Shown: positions 47,603-57,305, numbered from the stretch's first letter. The stretch is DNA of 64,000 bases from Paenibacillus sp. R14(2021) (GCF_019431355.1 NZ_CP080269.1:2108001-2172000), one strand, 5' to 3'. Translations and numbers: made by a program. Notes: generated by a model not told the origin, from the letters alone.

Positions 47603-48530
47603 GCTCGTTGTGATCGGCAGCTTGAATATGGACATCGTCGTAGAAACAGACCGCTACCCGCAGGTTGGGGAAACGCTGCTTGGCCGCAGCGTCCGCTTCA
47701 TTCCGGGGGGCAAAGGCGCGAATCAAGCGGTCGCCGCTGCCCGACTGGGAGCCGAGACCGCGATGATCGGCGCTGTGGGCGATGATTCGTTCGGCGACGA
47801 TTTGCTCCGCTCGCTGCAACAAGACGGCGTAGACATCTCGGGCGTTAAGCGCGCTGCCGGATCGGCAACGGGAATCGCATCCATCTACGTGGCCGAGGGC
47901 GACAACAGCATCGTCGTCGTGCCGGGCGCCAATTATTTGGTCGAGCCGGCAGACATCGACCGTAACGAAGCGAAGCTGCGGGAGGCGGACATCGTACTGC
48001 TTCAGCTCGAAATTCCGATTGAAACCGTCGTCCATGCCGCCAAGAAAGCGAAGCAGCTCGGCAAGACCGTCGTGCTTAATCCGGCTCCCGCCCAACCGCT
48101 TCCCGATGAACTGTTCAGTTGCATCGATTATTTGACGCCTAATCGGACGGAGCTTGCGGAATACACGGGCATGAACACAGTGGGCATTCACCTCGAAGCA
48201 GCCATGCGCCGCATGAAAGACATGGGAGCCGCCCATGTTGTCACAACGCTAGGCGCCGATGGTTCCGCTTTTCTCGGTGCGGACGGCACCATGCGCTTTA
48301 TTAACAGCTACCGGGTGCCTGTCGTTGACACGACTGGAGCCGGCGATTGCTATAATGCCGGGCTCGCGCTGTCCATCGCGAGCGGCGGCAGCCTGGATCA
48401 AGCCGTTGCGTATGCCTCCCTCGCATCCGCCGTCGCCGTGACCAAATTCGGTGCGCAAACCGGCATGCCAACGGCTGACGAGGTACAGCAGTTCAGCCGT
48501 CAGTATTCGGCAGGAGGCGAGCAGCAATGA
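47589..48530 (+). CDS. rbsK: Ribokinase
   Basis: Protein of 313 residues, PfkB family. Substrate motif GSLNMDIVVETDRYPQVGET, GGKGANQAVAAARLG, and the catalytic DTTGAGDCYNAGLALS (Asp about residue 253). It phosphorylates ribose to ribose-5-phosphate. GGAGGACA precedes the ATG, inside the 3' end of rbsR. Stop overlaps rbsD by 4 bases. Confidence 0.95.
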   Translation: MNKPKLVVIGSLNMDIVVETDRYPQVGETLLGRSVRFIPGGKGANQAVAAARLGAETAMIGAVGDDSFGDDLLRSLQQDGVDISGVKRAAGSATGIASIYVAEGDNSIVVVPGANYLVEPADIDRNEAKLREADIVLLQLEIPIETVVHAAKKAKQLGKTVVLNPAPAQPLPDELFSCIDYLTPNRTELAEYTGMNTVGIHLEAAMRRMKDMGAAHVVTTLGADGSAFLGADGTMRFINSYRVPVVDTTGAGDCYNAGLALSIASGGSLDQAVAYASLASAVAVTKFGAQTGMPTADEVQQFSRQYSAGGEQQ

Positions 48531-48922
48531 AGAAAATCGGCATTATCAACAGTGAAATTTCGCGCGTGATCAGCGAGCTGGGCCATACGGATATGATTGT
48601 TATCGCGGACAGCGGCCTTCCGATTCTGCCCGGCGTGAAACGAATCGATTTGGCCTTGAAGTGCGGCGTGCCCAGCTTTCTAGAAACACTGGAGACGGTC
48701 TTGACGGAAATGCAGGTCGAGAAATATACGATTGCCTCTGAGATGAAGCACGTCAGCCCCGGGTTGCTCGAACCAACGGAACGCTTGCTTGCCGGAGCAG
48801 CGGCGGACAGCATTAGCCATGAGGCGTTCAAGGCATTAACCCGCGAGGCCAAAGCGGTCATCCGTACGGGCGAATTTACGCCTTACGCGAATATAATCCT
48901 GCACGCTGGCGTCACATTCTAA
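48527..48922 (+). CDS. rbsD: D-ribose pyranase
   Basis: Protein of 131 residues, normal length. MKKIGIINSEISRVISELGH, DMIVIADSGLPILPGVKRID and the C-terminal GEFTPYANIILHAGV are characteristic. It converts ribopyranose to furanose forms for ribokinase. Start overlaps rbsK stop (ATGA). Confidence 0.95.
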   Translation: MKKIGIINSEISRVISELGHTDMIVIADSGLPILPGVKRIDLALKCGVPSFLETLETVLTEMQVEKYTIASEMKHVSPGLLEPTERLLAGAAADSISHEAFKALTREAKAVIRTGEFTPYANIILHAGVTF

Positions 48923-48943
48923 CGACACAAAGGAGGTCATTCC

Positions 48944-50452
48944 ATGACGGCGCAACTGCTTGAAATGAAGGGAATTAGCAAGAGCTTCTCCGAAGTAAGC
49001 GTGCTGAAGGAAGTACAGTTCTCGCTGGATACGGGCGAAGTGCATGCCCTGATGGGTGAGAACGGCGCAGGCAAATCGACGTTAATGAAAATATTGAACG
49101 GCATTTATTCCAAGGACACGGGAACGATCTCGGTCAAAGGCACCGAGCAAAACATTTCGAATCCTTCCGCCGCACAGGCGCTCGGCATCGTCATGATTCA
49201 CCAGGAGCTGAATCTGATTCCGCATTTGACGGTTATGGAGAACATCTTCCTTGGACGCGAATTCACCTTCGGTCCGAAGCTGATCAATTGGCGCAAAATG
49301 AAGAAGGAAGCGAACCGTTACCTCTCGCAGCTCGGGCTTGCCATCGATCCCGATAAAGTCGTCGGGGAGCTGTCCGTAGGCCAGCAGCAGATGGTCGAAA
49401 TCGCCAAGGCGTTATCGATGAATACGCAAATATTGGTATTGGACGAGCCGACTGCGGCGCTGACTGACCGCGAGATCGACGCGCTGTTCACCGTCATCAC
49501 GAACCTGAAGCAAAGCGGCGTCGGCATGATCTACATTTCGCACCGCATGGAGGAAATTTTCCGAATTTGCGATCGGATTACGGTTATGCGGGACGGCCAC
49601 TACGTCGGGACAGAACGAACTGCAGAAACCGGCATGGATCAGATCGTTCGCATGATGGTTGGACGCGAGATTAAAGACCGATTTCCAAAGGTCGAGCTGA
49701 CGATTGGCGAAGAGAAGCTGAAGGTTGAAGGACTTTCGCGCAAAGGCGTGCTTCATAATATCTCCTTCTCCGTTCGCGCAGGCGAAATCGTCGGCTTCGC
49801 AGGTCTCATGGGCGCAGGGCGGACGGAACTGGCTAAGGCGCTGTTCGGCGTTGATGCCATCGATGCCGGAACGATATCCATTGACGGCAAGCCCGTTTCC
49901 ATCCGCAAGCCGATGGATGCTATCCGCGCCGGTATGGCGCTCGTGACGGAGGACCGTAAGGATGAAGGACTGCTCCTTCCGATGTCGATCAGCGATAACC
50001 TGTCGATGCCGAACCTGCAGCGGGTTTCGGGCAGCATGGGCTTTCTGAAGGGTTCTAAGGAACGCGAATTGGCTGACACAATGATCAAATCGCTATTGAT
50101 CAAAGCCTCAAGCGGCGCACAGCCCGTCGGCTCTCTAAGCGGAGGCAACCAGCAGAAAGTCGTTATTGGTAAATGGCTGGCCACGAATCCGCAGGTATTC
50201 ATACTGGACGAGCCGACAAGGGGCGTCGACATCGGCGCGAAGAAGGAAATTTACGACTTGATGAACAAGCTGGCCGCTTCAGGCGTCGCGATCTTGATGA
50301 TCTCCTCCGAGCTTCCCGAGGTACTCGGCATGAGTGATCGCATTCTCGTCATGCATGAAGGAAAAATTTCGGGACAATATAGCCGTGAAGAGGCAACACA
50401 AGAAAAAATCATGTTAAGCGCAACAGGGGGAGGAGATCGTCATGCAAGCTAA
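48944..50452 (+). CDS. rbsA: Ribose ABC transporter ATP-binding protein
   Basis: Protein of 502 residues with two ABC domains. First: Walker A GENGAGKST, signature LSVGQQQMVEIAKAL, Walker B ILVLDEPTAAL. Second: degenerate Walker A GLMGAGRTE, signature LSGGNQQKVVIGKWL, Walker B VFILDEPTRGVD. This asymmetry is normal in RbsA/MglA. AAGGAGG precedes the ATG. Overlaps rbsC by 11 bases. Confidence 0.96.
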   Translation: MTAQLLEMKGISKSFSEVSVLKEVQFSLDTGEVHALMGENGAGKSTLMKILNGIYSKDTGTISVKGTEQNISNPSAAQALGIVMIHQELNLIPHLTVMENIFLGREFTFGPKLINWRKMKKEANRYLSQLGLAIDPDKVVGELSVGQQQMVEIAKALSMNTQILVLDEPTAALTDREIDALFTVITNLKQSGVGMIYISHRMEEIFRICDRITVMRDGHYVGTERTAETGMDQIVRMMVGREIKDRFPKVELTIGEEKLKVEGLSRKGVLHNISFSVRAGEIVGFAGLMGAGRTELAKALFGVDAIDAGTISIDGKPVSIRKPMDAIRAGMALVTEDRKDEGLLLPMSISDNLSMPNLQRVSGSMGFLKGSKERELADTMIKSLLIKASSGAQPVGSLSGGNQQKVVIGKWLATNPQVFILDEPTRGVDIGAKKEIYDLMNKLAASGVAILMISSELPEVLGMSDRILVMHEGKISGQYSREEATQEKIMLSATGGGDRHAS

Positions 50453-51398
50453 CGCAGTCGGCGCTCGTAAAGGAAAACGAGTCAAGCTCCAAGGACTCGG
50501 GTCGTTAATCGGGTTGGTTCTTATTATTATCGCGCTTTCGATCGCGACGGATAATTTCTTTACGGTGCACAACCTATTCAACGTGTTCCGGCAAATTTCC
50601 ATTAATGCCTTGATGGCCTTCGGGATGACCTTCGTCATTCTGACCGGGGGCATTGATCTGTCCGTCGGGTCCATTCTGGCACTGTCCAGCGCGCTGACGG
50701 CGGGAATGATGGCCGCAGGTTCTGGCACGTTCGTATCCGTCGTCGTCGGACTCGCTGCCGGTCTTGTCATGGGAGCCATTAACGGCATTTTGGTCGCACA
50801 TGGAAGGTTGGCTCCCTTCATCGTCACGCTGGGTACTTTAACCGTGTTCCGCGGATTAACGCTCGTCTACACCAACGGGAGACCGGTAACCGGCTTGAGC
50901 GAAAGCTTCGGTTTCCTGGGGAAAGGGTATTTTCTGCAAATTCCGATGCCGATCATTTGGATGGCGCTTGCATTTGCAGTTTCATACATCATTTTGAGAC
51001 ATACGACTTTCGGACGGCGGGTTTATGCGGTCGGAAGTAACGAGGAGGCGACGTGGCTTTCAGGAATAAGCACATCGAGGGTCAAAATATGGGTGTATGC
51101 CATCAGCGGACTACTTGCTGCCATCAGCGGCATGATTCTAACGTCCCGGCTGAACTCAGCTCAGCCTACTGCCGGCGTTTCCTACGAGCTTGACGCAATT
51201 GCGGCGGTCGTTCTGGGCGGTACGAGCCTATCAGGAGGCAAAGGGTGGATTGTCGGTACGCTAATCGGTGCCATTATTATCGGTGTGCTCGACAATGGAC
51301 TTAATTTGCTCAATGTATCATCCTTCTACCAACAAGTTGTCAAAGGGGTCGTTATTCTTATCGCAGTCTTGTTTGACCGGTCGAAAGGCCATAAATAA
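50442..51398 (+). CDS. rbsC: Ribose ABC transporter permease
   Basis: Protein of 318 residues with eight to ten membrane helices. Typical RbsC segments: FRQISINALMAFGMTFVILT, GGIDLSVGSILALSSALTAG and AAVVLGGTSLSGGKGWIVGT. Starts within the end of rbsA with GGAGGAGATC upstream. Confidence 0.96.
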   Translation: MQANAVGARKGKRVKLQGLGSLIGLVLIIIALSIATDNFFTVHNLFNVFRQISINALMAFGMTFVILTGGIDLSVGSILALSSALTAGMMAAGSGTFVSVVVGLAAGLVMGAINGILVAHGRLAPFIVTLGTLTVFRGLTLVYTNGRPVTGLSESFGFLGKGYFLQIPMPIIWMALAFAVSYIILRHTTFGRRVYAVGSNEEATWLSGISTSRVKIWVYAISGLLAAISGMILTSRLNSAQPTAGVSYELDAIAAVVLGGTSLSGGKGWIVGTLIGAIIIGVLDNGLNLLNVSSFYQQVVKGVVILIAVLFDRSKGHK

Positions 51399-51423
51399 AA
51401 ACATATCAAGGGAGACTACACAC

Positions 51424-52386
51424 ATGAAAAAACACATTCTCGGAACCATGATGCTTCTGCTTGCAGCCATGCTCGTCCTTGCTGCATGCTCGTCCGGAAA
51501 TACAAAAAACAATGGCAATACCGATACAGGCAGTAACGCCCCTGCAAACAATGCAGGCAACAACGGCAAGCTTACCATCGGGATATCGCTCTCGACGCTC
51601 AACAACCCGTTCTTCGTCACGCTGAAGGATGGTGCCGAGAAAGCGGCTAAGGAGGCAGGCGCAGATCTGATCGTCGTGGATTCCCAGGACGACACCGCCA
51701 AGCAGATCAGCGGCATCGAGGACTTGATCTCGAAGAAAGTCAGCGTCATTCTCATTAACCCGACGGACAGCGACGCAGTCGTCTCCGCTGTTCAATCGGC
51801 TAACGATGCAGGTATTCCGGTCATTACGGTTGACCGCGCGGCAAACGGCGGAACCGTTGTCACGCACATCGCGTCCGATAACGTGAAGGGCGGCGAACTG
51901 GCTGGTGAATATATACTGAAGGAGCTCGGCGGCAAAGGAAACATTGTCGAGCTGCAAGGCCAGGCAGGTACTTCCGCGGCCCGCGACCGCGGCGACGGCT
52001 TCCATAAAGCAGTCGACGGCAAATCAGGTGTCAAAGTCGTCGCTTCGCAGCCGGCCGATTTCAACCGCGCGAAAGGATTATCCGTAATGGAAAACATTTT
52101 GCAAGGCAACAGCGACGTTCAAGCCGTGTTCGCCCATAACGACGAAATGGCGCTGGGAGCGCTTCAAGCGCTTGACGCTGCGGGCAAGAAAAACGTCATC
52201 GTCGTCGGCTTCGACGCAACGGACGACGCCGTGGCAGCCGTCAATGCTGGCAAAATGGCGGCAACTGTCGCCCAGAAACCTGAGCTGATCGGTAAGCAAG
52301 CCATCGAAACCGCCGTTAAAGTCAGCAAAGGCGAGAATGTCGAAAAATCCATTCCGGTCGAGCTTGAATTGATCACGAAGAAATAA
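51424..52386 (+). CDS. rbsB: Ribose ABC transporter substrate-binding lipoprotein
   Basis: Protein of 320 residues. Lipobox LVLAACSS, then the sugar-binding domain KLTIGISLSTLNNPFFVTLK, INPTDSDAVVSAVQSANDAG, ITVDRAANGGTVVTHIASDN and VVGFDATDDAVAAVNAG. GGGAGA lies 9 bases before the ATG at 51424. Last gene of the operon. Confidence 0.96.
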   Translation: MKKHILGTMMLLLAAMLVLAACSSGNTKNNGNTDTGSNAPANNAGNNGKLTIGISLSTLNNPFFVTLKDGAEKAAKEAGADLIVVDSQDDTAKQISGIEDLISKKVSVILINPTDSDAVVSAVQSANDAGIPVITVDRAANGGTVVTHIASDNVKGGELAGEYILKELGGKGNIVELQGQAGTSAARDRGDGFHKAVDGKSGVKVVASQPADFNRAKGLSVMENILQGNSDVQAVFAHNDEMALGALQALDAAGKKNVIVVGFDATDDAVAAVNAGKMAATVAQKPELIGKQAIETAVKVSKGENVEKSIPVELELITKK

Positions 52387-52393
52387 TCGGCAA

Positions 52394-52455
52394 CGCAATC
52401 GGGGCAAACCTTCTCGTCCGCATGGACGAGGAAGGTTTGTCCCGATTTTCATTTT
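52394..52455. terminator. Strong terminator after rbsB
   Basis: Stem AATCGGGGCAAACCTTC / GAAGGTTTGTCCCGATT, capped by TCGTCC-GCAT-GGACGA, ending in TTTT. It may act in both directions against the convergent DUF1304 gene. Confidence 0.92.
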
Positions 52456-52474
52456 ACTGCTCGCTCCCTCATCT

Positions 52475-52831
52475 TTAAAGCGCCAATACAAGCACCAACG
52501 CGATCAATGCGGGCAGTCCTTGAACGAGCCATATAGAACGCTTCGCCGTCGCTCCGCCATACAGGGCTGCAACGAGAACGCAAATCAAGAAAAAGATATC
52601 GATGGATTGTCCTGTTTGACCATTCGGATGCACAAGCCCCCAAACAAGTCCGGCTGCCAAAAATCCGTTATACAAGCCTTGGTTTGCGGCCAGCGATTTA
52701 GTGGCTGCAGCCCCTTCCTTTGTCATCCCGAATGACTTCATTCCGCGCGGCGTCGTCCACAGAAACATCTCCAACACCAGAATGTACAAATGCTCCAAAG
52801 CTACAAGTCCGACAAGTATTGCTGCAAGCAT
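52475..52831 (-). CDS. DUF1304 family membrane protein
   Basis: Protein of 118 residues with four membrane helices. Family motif HLYILVLEMFLWTTPRGMKS, then ANQGLYNGFLAAGLVWGL and AALYGGATAKRS. Function unknown. GGGAGG lies 8 bases before the ATG. Confidence 0.9.
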   Translation of the reverse strand: MLAAILVGLVALEHLYILVLEMFLWTTPRGMKSFGMTKEGAAATKSLAANQGLYNGFLAAGLVWGLVHPNGQTGQSIDIFFLICVLVAALYGGATAKRSIWLVQGLPALIALVLVLAL

Positions 52832-52956
52832 GAAGCATTCCTCCCCAAGTTTTACTAGTCGTATTCTAGCATAATAGAGACGAATAGATGCCTTTTCTTA
52901 TGAAAAATGATAAAATGCATGCTTAGAACGACATGCGAATCTGGAGGTATTTAACG

Positions 52957-54036
52957 ATGGTGACAACGACAACCTTTGCTTTTATCGGCTCTTATGCGAA
53001 CGCGGACGGGCCTGGACTATATGCTTGCGCGTTTGACGATCAGACAGGTGCATTGAAGCTCCTAAGTCAAGCGGAGGGCTTGCAGAACCCCACGTTTCTC
53101 GTTCCGAACGAAGCTAACCGAACGCTGTACACCATTCTCGAAGGCACGGACACCGAGGGACGTCGCTGCGGAGCCGCTGCTGCGTACCGGTTCGACCCTG
53201 CTTCAGGCATTCTGGAGCGCTTGAACGAAGAAATTACGCTCCCTGCCACGACATGCCATATCTCGCTTGATCCTTCCCGCCGCTTCGCTATGACGGCAAG
53301 CTATCACGGCGGTATGATCAGCCTCTCTCCCCTGCTGGATGACGGACGAATCGGTCCTACAGCAGACATTCACCGGCACGAGGGATCCAGCATCCTCCCG
53401 GCTCAGAGCCAAGCCAGGGCCCATTCGGTCATCCCGGACCGTGCAGGCCGCTACGCCGTTGCGTCCGACCTTGGACTCGACAAGCTGTTCGTTTATCGGC
53501 TGGATCTTCCGAATAAGAGCATGCGTATTCAGAGCGAGACGAGCATCGCCCCCGGTTCGGGACCGCGCCATTTCGTCTTCCATCCGGACCTTCCTTACGG
53601 CTATGGCATTAACGAATTGAACAGCACGTTTACGGTCTACGCTTACGATGCGGAGGAAGGCAGCCTCAGCGTCGTTCAGACGATCTCTACGCTGCCGGAT
53701 TCTTATGAGGGAGACAATGCCACCGCGGATATCCACATCTCGCCGGATGGCAAATTCCTCTACGGCTCCAATCGGGGGCATGACAGCCTGGCGGTCTGCG
53801 CCATCGATGCGGCAACCGGAATGATTACGCCGGTGGAGTACGCGCCAACACTCGGCGGCCACCCGCGTAACTTCGCGATTTCACCGGACGGAAGGTTCGT
53901 CCTCGTTGCAAACCGTGACGGAAACAACATCGTGACCTTCAGCCGCGATGCCGCAAGCGGGAAGCTGCAGCCGACGGGAAGCGAATTTGCTGCATCCAAG
54001 CCGGTATGCATCCGTTTCGCGGAGATAACGGTATAG
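52957..54036 (+). CDS. Lactonase family beta-propeller (6-phosphogluconolactonase type, YkgB-like)
   Basis: Protein of 359 residues, seven-bladed propeller. IGSYANADGPGLYACAFDDQ, CHISLDPSRRFAMTASYHGG, GPRHFVFHPDLPYGYGINEL, ADIHISPDGKFLYGSNRGHD and HPRNFAISPDGRFVLVANRD match the lactonase family (PF10282). It would hydrolyse 6-phosphogluconolactone or a related lactone. GGAGG lies 9 bases before the ATG at 52957. Confidence 0.9.
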   Translation: MVTTTTFAFIGSYANADGPGLYACAFDDQTGALKLLSQAEGLQNPTFLVPNEANRTLYTILEGTDTEGRRCGAAAAYRFDPASGILERLNEEITLPATTCHISLDPSRRFAMTASYHGGMISLSPLLDDGRIGPTADIHRHEGSSILPAQSQARAHSVIPDRAGRYAVASDLGLDKLFVYRLDLPNKSMRIQSETSIAPGSGPRHFVFHPDLPYGYGINELNSTFTVYAYDAEEGSLSVVQTISTLPDSYEGDNATADIHISPDGKFLYGSNRGHDSLAVCAIDAATGMITPVEYAPTLGGHPRNFAISPDGRFVLVANRDGNNIVTFSRDAASGKLQPTGSEFAASKPVCIRFAEITV

Positions 54037-54045
54037 CTTTCAAGT

Positions 54046-54096
54046 AAACAATAAGGCCGCTTCAGCATATTTGACGCTGAGGCGGCCTTCTTTCGT
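54046..54096 (+). terminator. Rho-independent terminator
   Basis: Stem AAGGCCGCtTCAGC / GCTGAgGCGGCCTT followed by CTTTC, after the lactonase gene. Confidence 0.85.
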
Positions 54097-54253
54097 TGAA
54101 TCGCAATAAAATAAACAATAATAAATACGATTACAATGAATGGTTCATAGCCAAAAATAAAAAGATTAGCAATATTATGCAACCTTTAATAAAATAGGCC
54201 CGTCTACCTTCATGAATGAATAACTACAAAACAACTCCATGAGGTGAAAGAAA

Positions 54254-55660
54254 ATGAAAAAAACATTCAAAATGCTTACACTTACCGCAACTGCGGCTCT
54301 ATCCCTTACATTTGCAAGCCAAAGCTTCGCTGCTGCCGGCTCCTTCACCGATCTGAACGGCGACGCGGCAAAGGATAAAATCATCTCGCTGCACGACAGA
54401 GGCCTTGTAAAAGGCGTTTCGGCCGAGCACTTCGCTCCGCATGCAACCGTTACGGCTGCACAAGGCGTACAGCTCATCGTGAACGCATTGAACCTGAACC
54501 TTGATTTGGTACGCTTCTTTAAAGAACCGAAAGCGTCCGATTACTTCACGAATGCCAAAGACAACGCTTGGTACGCGAACGCGTTCATCATCGCTGCCGT
54601 CAATAATCTTGACCTTCCTAAGGATCTTGATCCGAACAAACAATTGAGCCTCGAAGAATTTACGCATATGCTCATTCATGCCATCGAAGCGAGCGGCAAG
54701 CTGCCGATGGTTAAACCGGTTGTCGTCGATATCAAGGACCAAGATCAAATCAACGTTGACTACACAGGCTCCATCCAACGCGCCCTCAATTACGGCGTCC
54801 TTCAATTAAGCGCAGACGGCAAAGTGAATCCGAAAGCCCAAATCACGCGTTCCGCTGCAGCTGAAGAAATCTACAATGCGCTGGAATACATCAAAGCACA
54901 TCCAGCACCTGCGGATAGCGCAACAGTTACCGGCACGCAAGCCGTTCAATTGATTAAAGACGCTGTAGGCGTTGCACCGGTGCTGGATGCCGAGCTTGCT
55001 CCTGAGGCAGCACTTTCGCGTGAAGCCTTCACCGACCTGCTCGTGCATGCGATTGAAACGGCAGGCAAGCTGCCGATGATCAACCCGGTCGTTGTTGAAA
55101 TCAAGGACCAGGACCAAATCAACGTCGTGTACTCCGGTTCCATCCAACGTGCAATCAGCTACGGCATCGTTAAGCTTGGCGAAGACGGCACTTTCAATCC
55201 GAAAGGCGAAATCTCCCGTGCAGATGCGACGGATGCAATCAACAAAGCCGTATCGTACTTGAAAGCTCATTCCGCCGATGCGAACGAAATCATCACGGCA
55301 GACCAAGGCGTCCAGCTGATCGCCAAAGAACTGGGCATTACGGTTGACCTGAAGAGCTTCGAAATCGACCCAAGCAGCAAGCTGAAGCGCGAAGCGTTCA
55401 CGCATGTGCTTATTAAATCCCTGCAAACAAACGGCAAGCTGCCGATGGTTAAGCCGGTTGTTGCAGACATCAAGGATGCAGACCAAATCAACACGCTGTA
55501 CTCCGGATCTGTTCAAACGGCGCTTTCCCTTGGCGTTGTGAAATTGAGCGCGGAAGGCAAATTCGAGCCGAAGGCTGAACTGACGCGCGGCAACGCTGCC
55601 GAAGAAGTAAGCAATGCCCTTCTTGCCATCGCAAAATACGCGCCCGCTCCACAGCAATAA
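54254..55660 (+). CDS. Exported S-layer-homology-type protein with three internal repeats
   Basis: Protein of 468 residues. Signal peptide MLTLTATAALSLTFASQSFA. The rest is three similar modules of 110-145 residues. Each has a first SLH-like segment (TAAQGVQLIVNALNL), then EFTHMLIHAIE with GKLPMVKPVVVDIKDQDQIN, and a closing segment (SIQRALNYGVLQLSADGKVN, ITRSAAAEEIYNAL). The core GKLPM(V/I)(K/N)PVV is nearly invariant in the three copies. Likely a cell-surface protein; no enzymatic domain. AGGTGAAAG precedes the ATG. Confidence 0.82.
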   Translation: MKKTFKMLTLTATAALSLTFASQSFAAAGSFTDLNGDAAKDKIISLHDRGLVKGVSAEHFAPHATVTAAQGVQLIVNALNLNLDLVRFFKEPKASDYFTNAKDNAWYANAFIIAAVNNLDLPKDLDPNKQLSLEEFTHMLIHAIEASGKLPMVKPVVVDIKDQDQINVDYTGSIQRALNYGVLQLSADGKVNPKAQITRSAAAEEIYNALEYIKAHPAPADSATVTGTQAVQLIKDAVGVAPVLDAELAPEAALSREAFTDLLVHAIETAGKLPMINPVVVEIKDQDQINVVYSGSIQRAISYGIVKLGEDGTFNPKGEISRADATDAINKAVSYLKAHSADANEIITADQGVQLIAKELGITVDLKSFEIDPSSKLKREAFTHVLIKSLQTNGKLPMVKPVVADIKDADQINTLYSGSVQTALSLGVVKLSAEGKFEPKAELTRGNAAEEVSNALLAIAKYAPAPQQ

Positions 55661-55671
55661 TATTTCGCTGA

Positions 55672-55716
55672 ACAACAACAAGCTGCCGTGATTTTTCACG
55701 GCAGCTTGTTTGTTCA
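55672..55716. terminator. Bidirectional terminator
   Basis: Stem AACAAGCTGCCGTG / CACGGCAGCTTGTT between the convergent SLH-type gene and asd. Confidence 0.9.
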
Positions 55717-55736
55717 GATCCATTCTCGTTATTCTT

Positions 55737-56819
55737 CTACTTCGCTTGAATATAGCCTTCAGCTTTAAGCAGCTCGGCGATCAATACAGCCCCGCCAGCC
55801 GCGCCCCGCAGCGTGTTATGCGAGAGACCGACGAATTTATAATCGTAAATCGAATCCTCGCGCAATCTACCCACCGATACGCCCATGCCTCGCTCAATAT
55901 CGCGGTCCAGCTTCGTCTGCGGTCTGTTCTCTTCTTCGAAATACGTGATGAACTGCTTCGGAGCGCTTGGCAGGCCAAGCTCCTGCGGACGTCCTTTGAA
56001 GGTCAGCCAATGATGCAGCACTTCTTCCTTCGAAGGTTTGTTCTCGAACGAGACGAATACGGTAGCCAAATGGCCGTCCGTGACCGGAACGCGAATGCAC
56101 TGCGTCGTAATTAACGGCGCGCTGGCTTTCACGATTTCATTGTTCACGACGCTGCCCCAAATGCGCAGCGGCTCCTGCTCGCTCTTCTCTTCCTCGCCGC
56201 CGATATAAGGAATGACATTGTCCAGCATTTCCGGCCAGTCGGTAAAGTTCTTGCCGGCGCCGGAGATCGCTTGATATGTCGATGCAACCACTTGGGTCGG
56301 GTTGTACGCCTGCAGCGCATGAAGCGCAGGTACATAGCTCTGAATGGAGCAGTTCGGCTTCACGGCGATAAAGCCCGTCGAGGTGCCAAGCCGCTTACGC
56401 TGCGCGGCAATGACTTCCAGATGCCCGGGATTGATTTCCGGAATGACCATCGGGATATCAGGCGTCCAGCGGTGCGCCGAATTATTCGAGACGACGGGCG
56501 TTCCCGTCTTGGCGTATGCATCTTCCAGTGCTTGAACTTCGTACTTGCCCATATCCACCGCGCAGAAAATAAAATCGACCTGAGCTGCTACCGCCTCGAC
56601 CTTCGAAGCATCCTGAACGATGATCCCTTTCACCGCTTCGGGAATAGGCGAACTCAGCTTCCAACGGCCCTGCACGGCCTCTTCGTATGTTTTGCCGGCC
56701 GAACCTGCGCTAGCCGCAATCGTTGTTACCTCGAACCAAGGATGCTGATCCAGCAGCTGTACGAACCGCTGACCAACCATACCTGTACCTCCGACAATGC
56801 CGACCTTCAATTTTGCTGT
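55737..56819 (-). CDS. asd: Aspartate-semialdehyde dehydrogenase
   Basis: Protein of 360 residues of the archaeal/fungal-type ASADH branch. NADP site VGIVGGTGMVGQRFVQLL, catalytic Cys in AVKPNCSIQSYVPALHAL, and substrate residues near HRWTPDIPMVIPEINPGH. It makes aspartate semialdehyde, the branch point to lysine, diaminopimelate, threonine and methionine. I use the ATG at 56819; an ATG at 56846 is also in frame. The gene is preceded by a complete T-box leader. Confidence 0.93.
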   Translation of the reverse strand, partial: TAKLKVGIVGGTGMVGQRFVQLLDQHPWFEVTTIAASAGSAGKTYEEAVQGRWKLSSPIPEAVKGIIVQDASKVEAVAAQVDFIFCAVDMGKYEVQALEDAYAKTGTPVVSNNSAHRWTPDIPMVIPEINPGHLEVIAAQRKRLGTSTGFIAVKPNCSIQSYVPALHALQAYNPTQVVASTYQAISGAGKNFTDWPEMLDNVIPYIGGEEEKSEQEPLRIWGSVVNNEIVKASAPLITTQCIRVPVTDGHLATVFVSFENKPSKEEVLHHWLTFKGRPQELGLPSAPKQFITYFEEENRPQTKLDRDIERGMGVSVGRLREDSIYDYKFVGLSHNTLRGAAGGAVLIAELLKAEGYIQAK

Positions 56820-56965
56820 CATCCGAAATTCATATCCTTTCATCATGGCATAATAGTGGGAAATCAGTCATCGTGCGCATCTGGTTTACATGGTCTACCC
56901 TAAACTATTCAGAGCAGGCTGTAATGGTTTACAGGATGCCGCTTGCCGTCCTGCGACGTCAGCGG

Positions 56966-57275
56966 CAATAAAAAAATCCCACCCCCAAGACTGAAATCAG
57001 TCTCAGGGACGAGATTGTATGCTCGTGGTACCACCCGGATTCGCTGACATGTCGCCATATCAACCTCTTCGAGTACGGCATTGGCTGGCAATGCGTATAC
57101 TCTAGCTCTGTAACAGGAGCTCCCGGCACACCTGTTCCACGTTACATGGGTTCCTGATGTGCTGCTCTGAGCCTTTTTTCGGTAAAGCACTCTTTGCTCC
57201 TTTTCAGCTGCCGGAGCTCTCTGCGAAAGAATCCATTTACCTACTCTTCTCTTCATCGCATTTGAATATTGCGAT
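56966..57275 (-). promoter_or_regulatory. T-box riboswitch (leader of asd)
   Basis: The minus strand holds the T-box sequence GGGTGGTACCACG (57022-57037) in the antiterminator, and a terminator (stem of GAGACTG-ATTT-CAGTCTT inside CCC/GGG arms) ending in T7 at 56970-56976. Upstream, stem I has the AGTA motif next to GGTAAA (paired with TTTACC), the AGAGAG element and GGCAGCTGAAA distal loop. The specifier side reads GAA-AAA-AGG, so a lysine codon AAA is my best reading, at low confidence. Confidence 0.88.
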
Positions 57276-57276
57276 A

Positions 57277-57305
57277 ATAGTATCAAATAACCGTCGCGAG
57301 GTAAA
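57277..57305 (-). promoter_or_regulatory. Sigma-A promoter of the T-box-asd unit
   Basis: Minus strand: -35 TTTACC (57300-57305), 17-base spacer, -10 TACTAT (57277-57282), just before the T-box leader. Confidence 0.7.
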
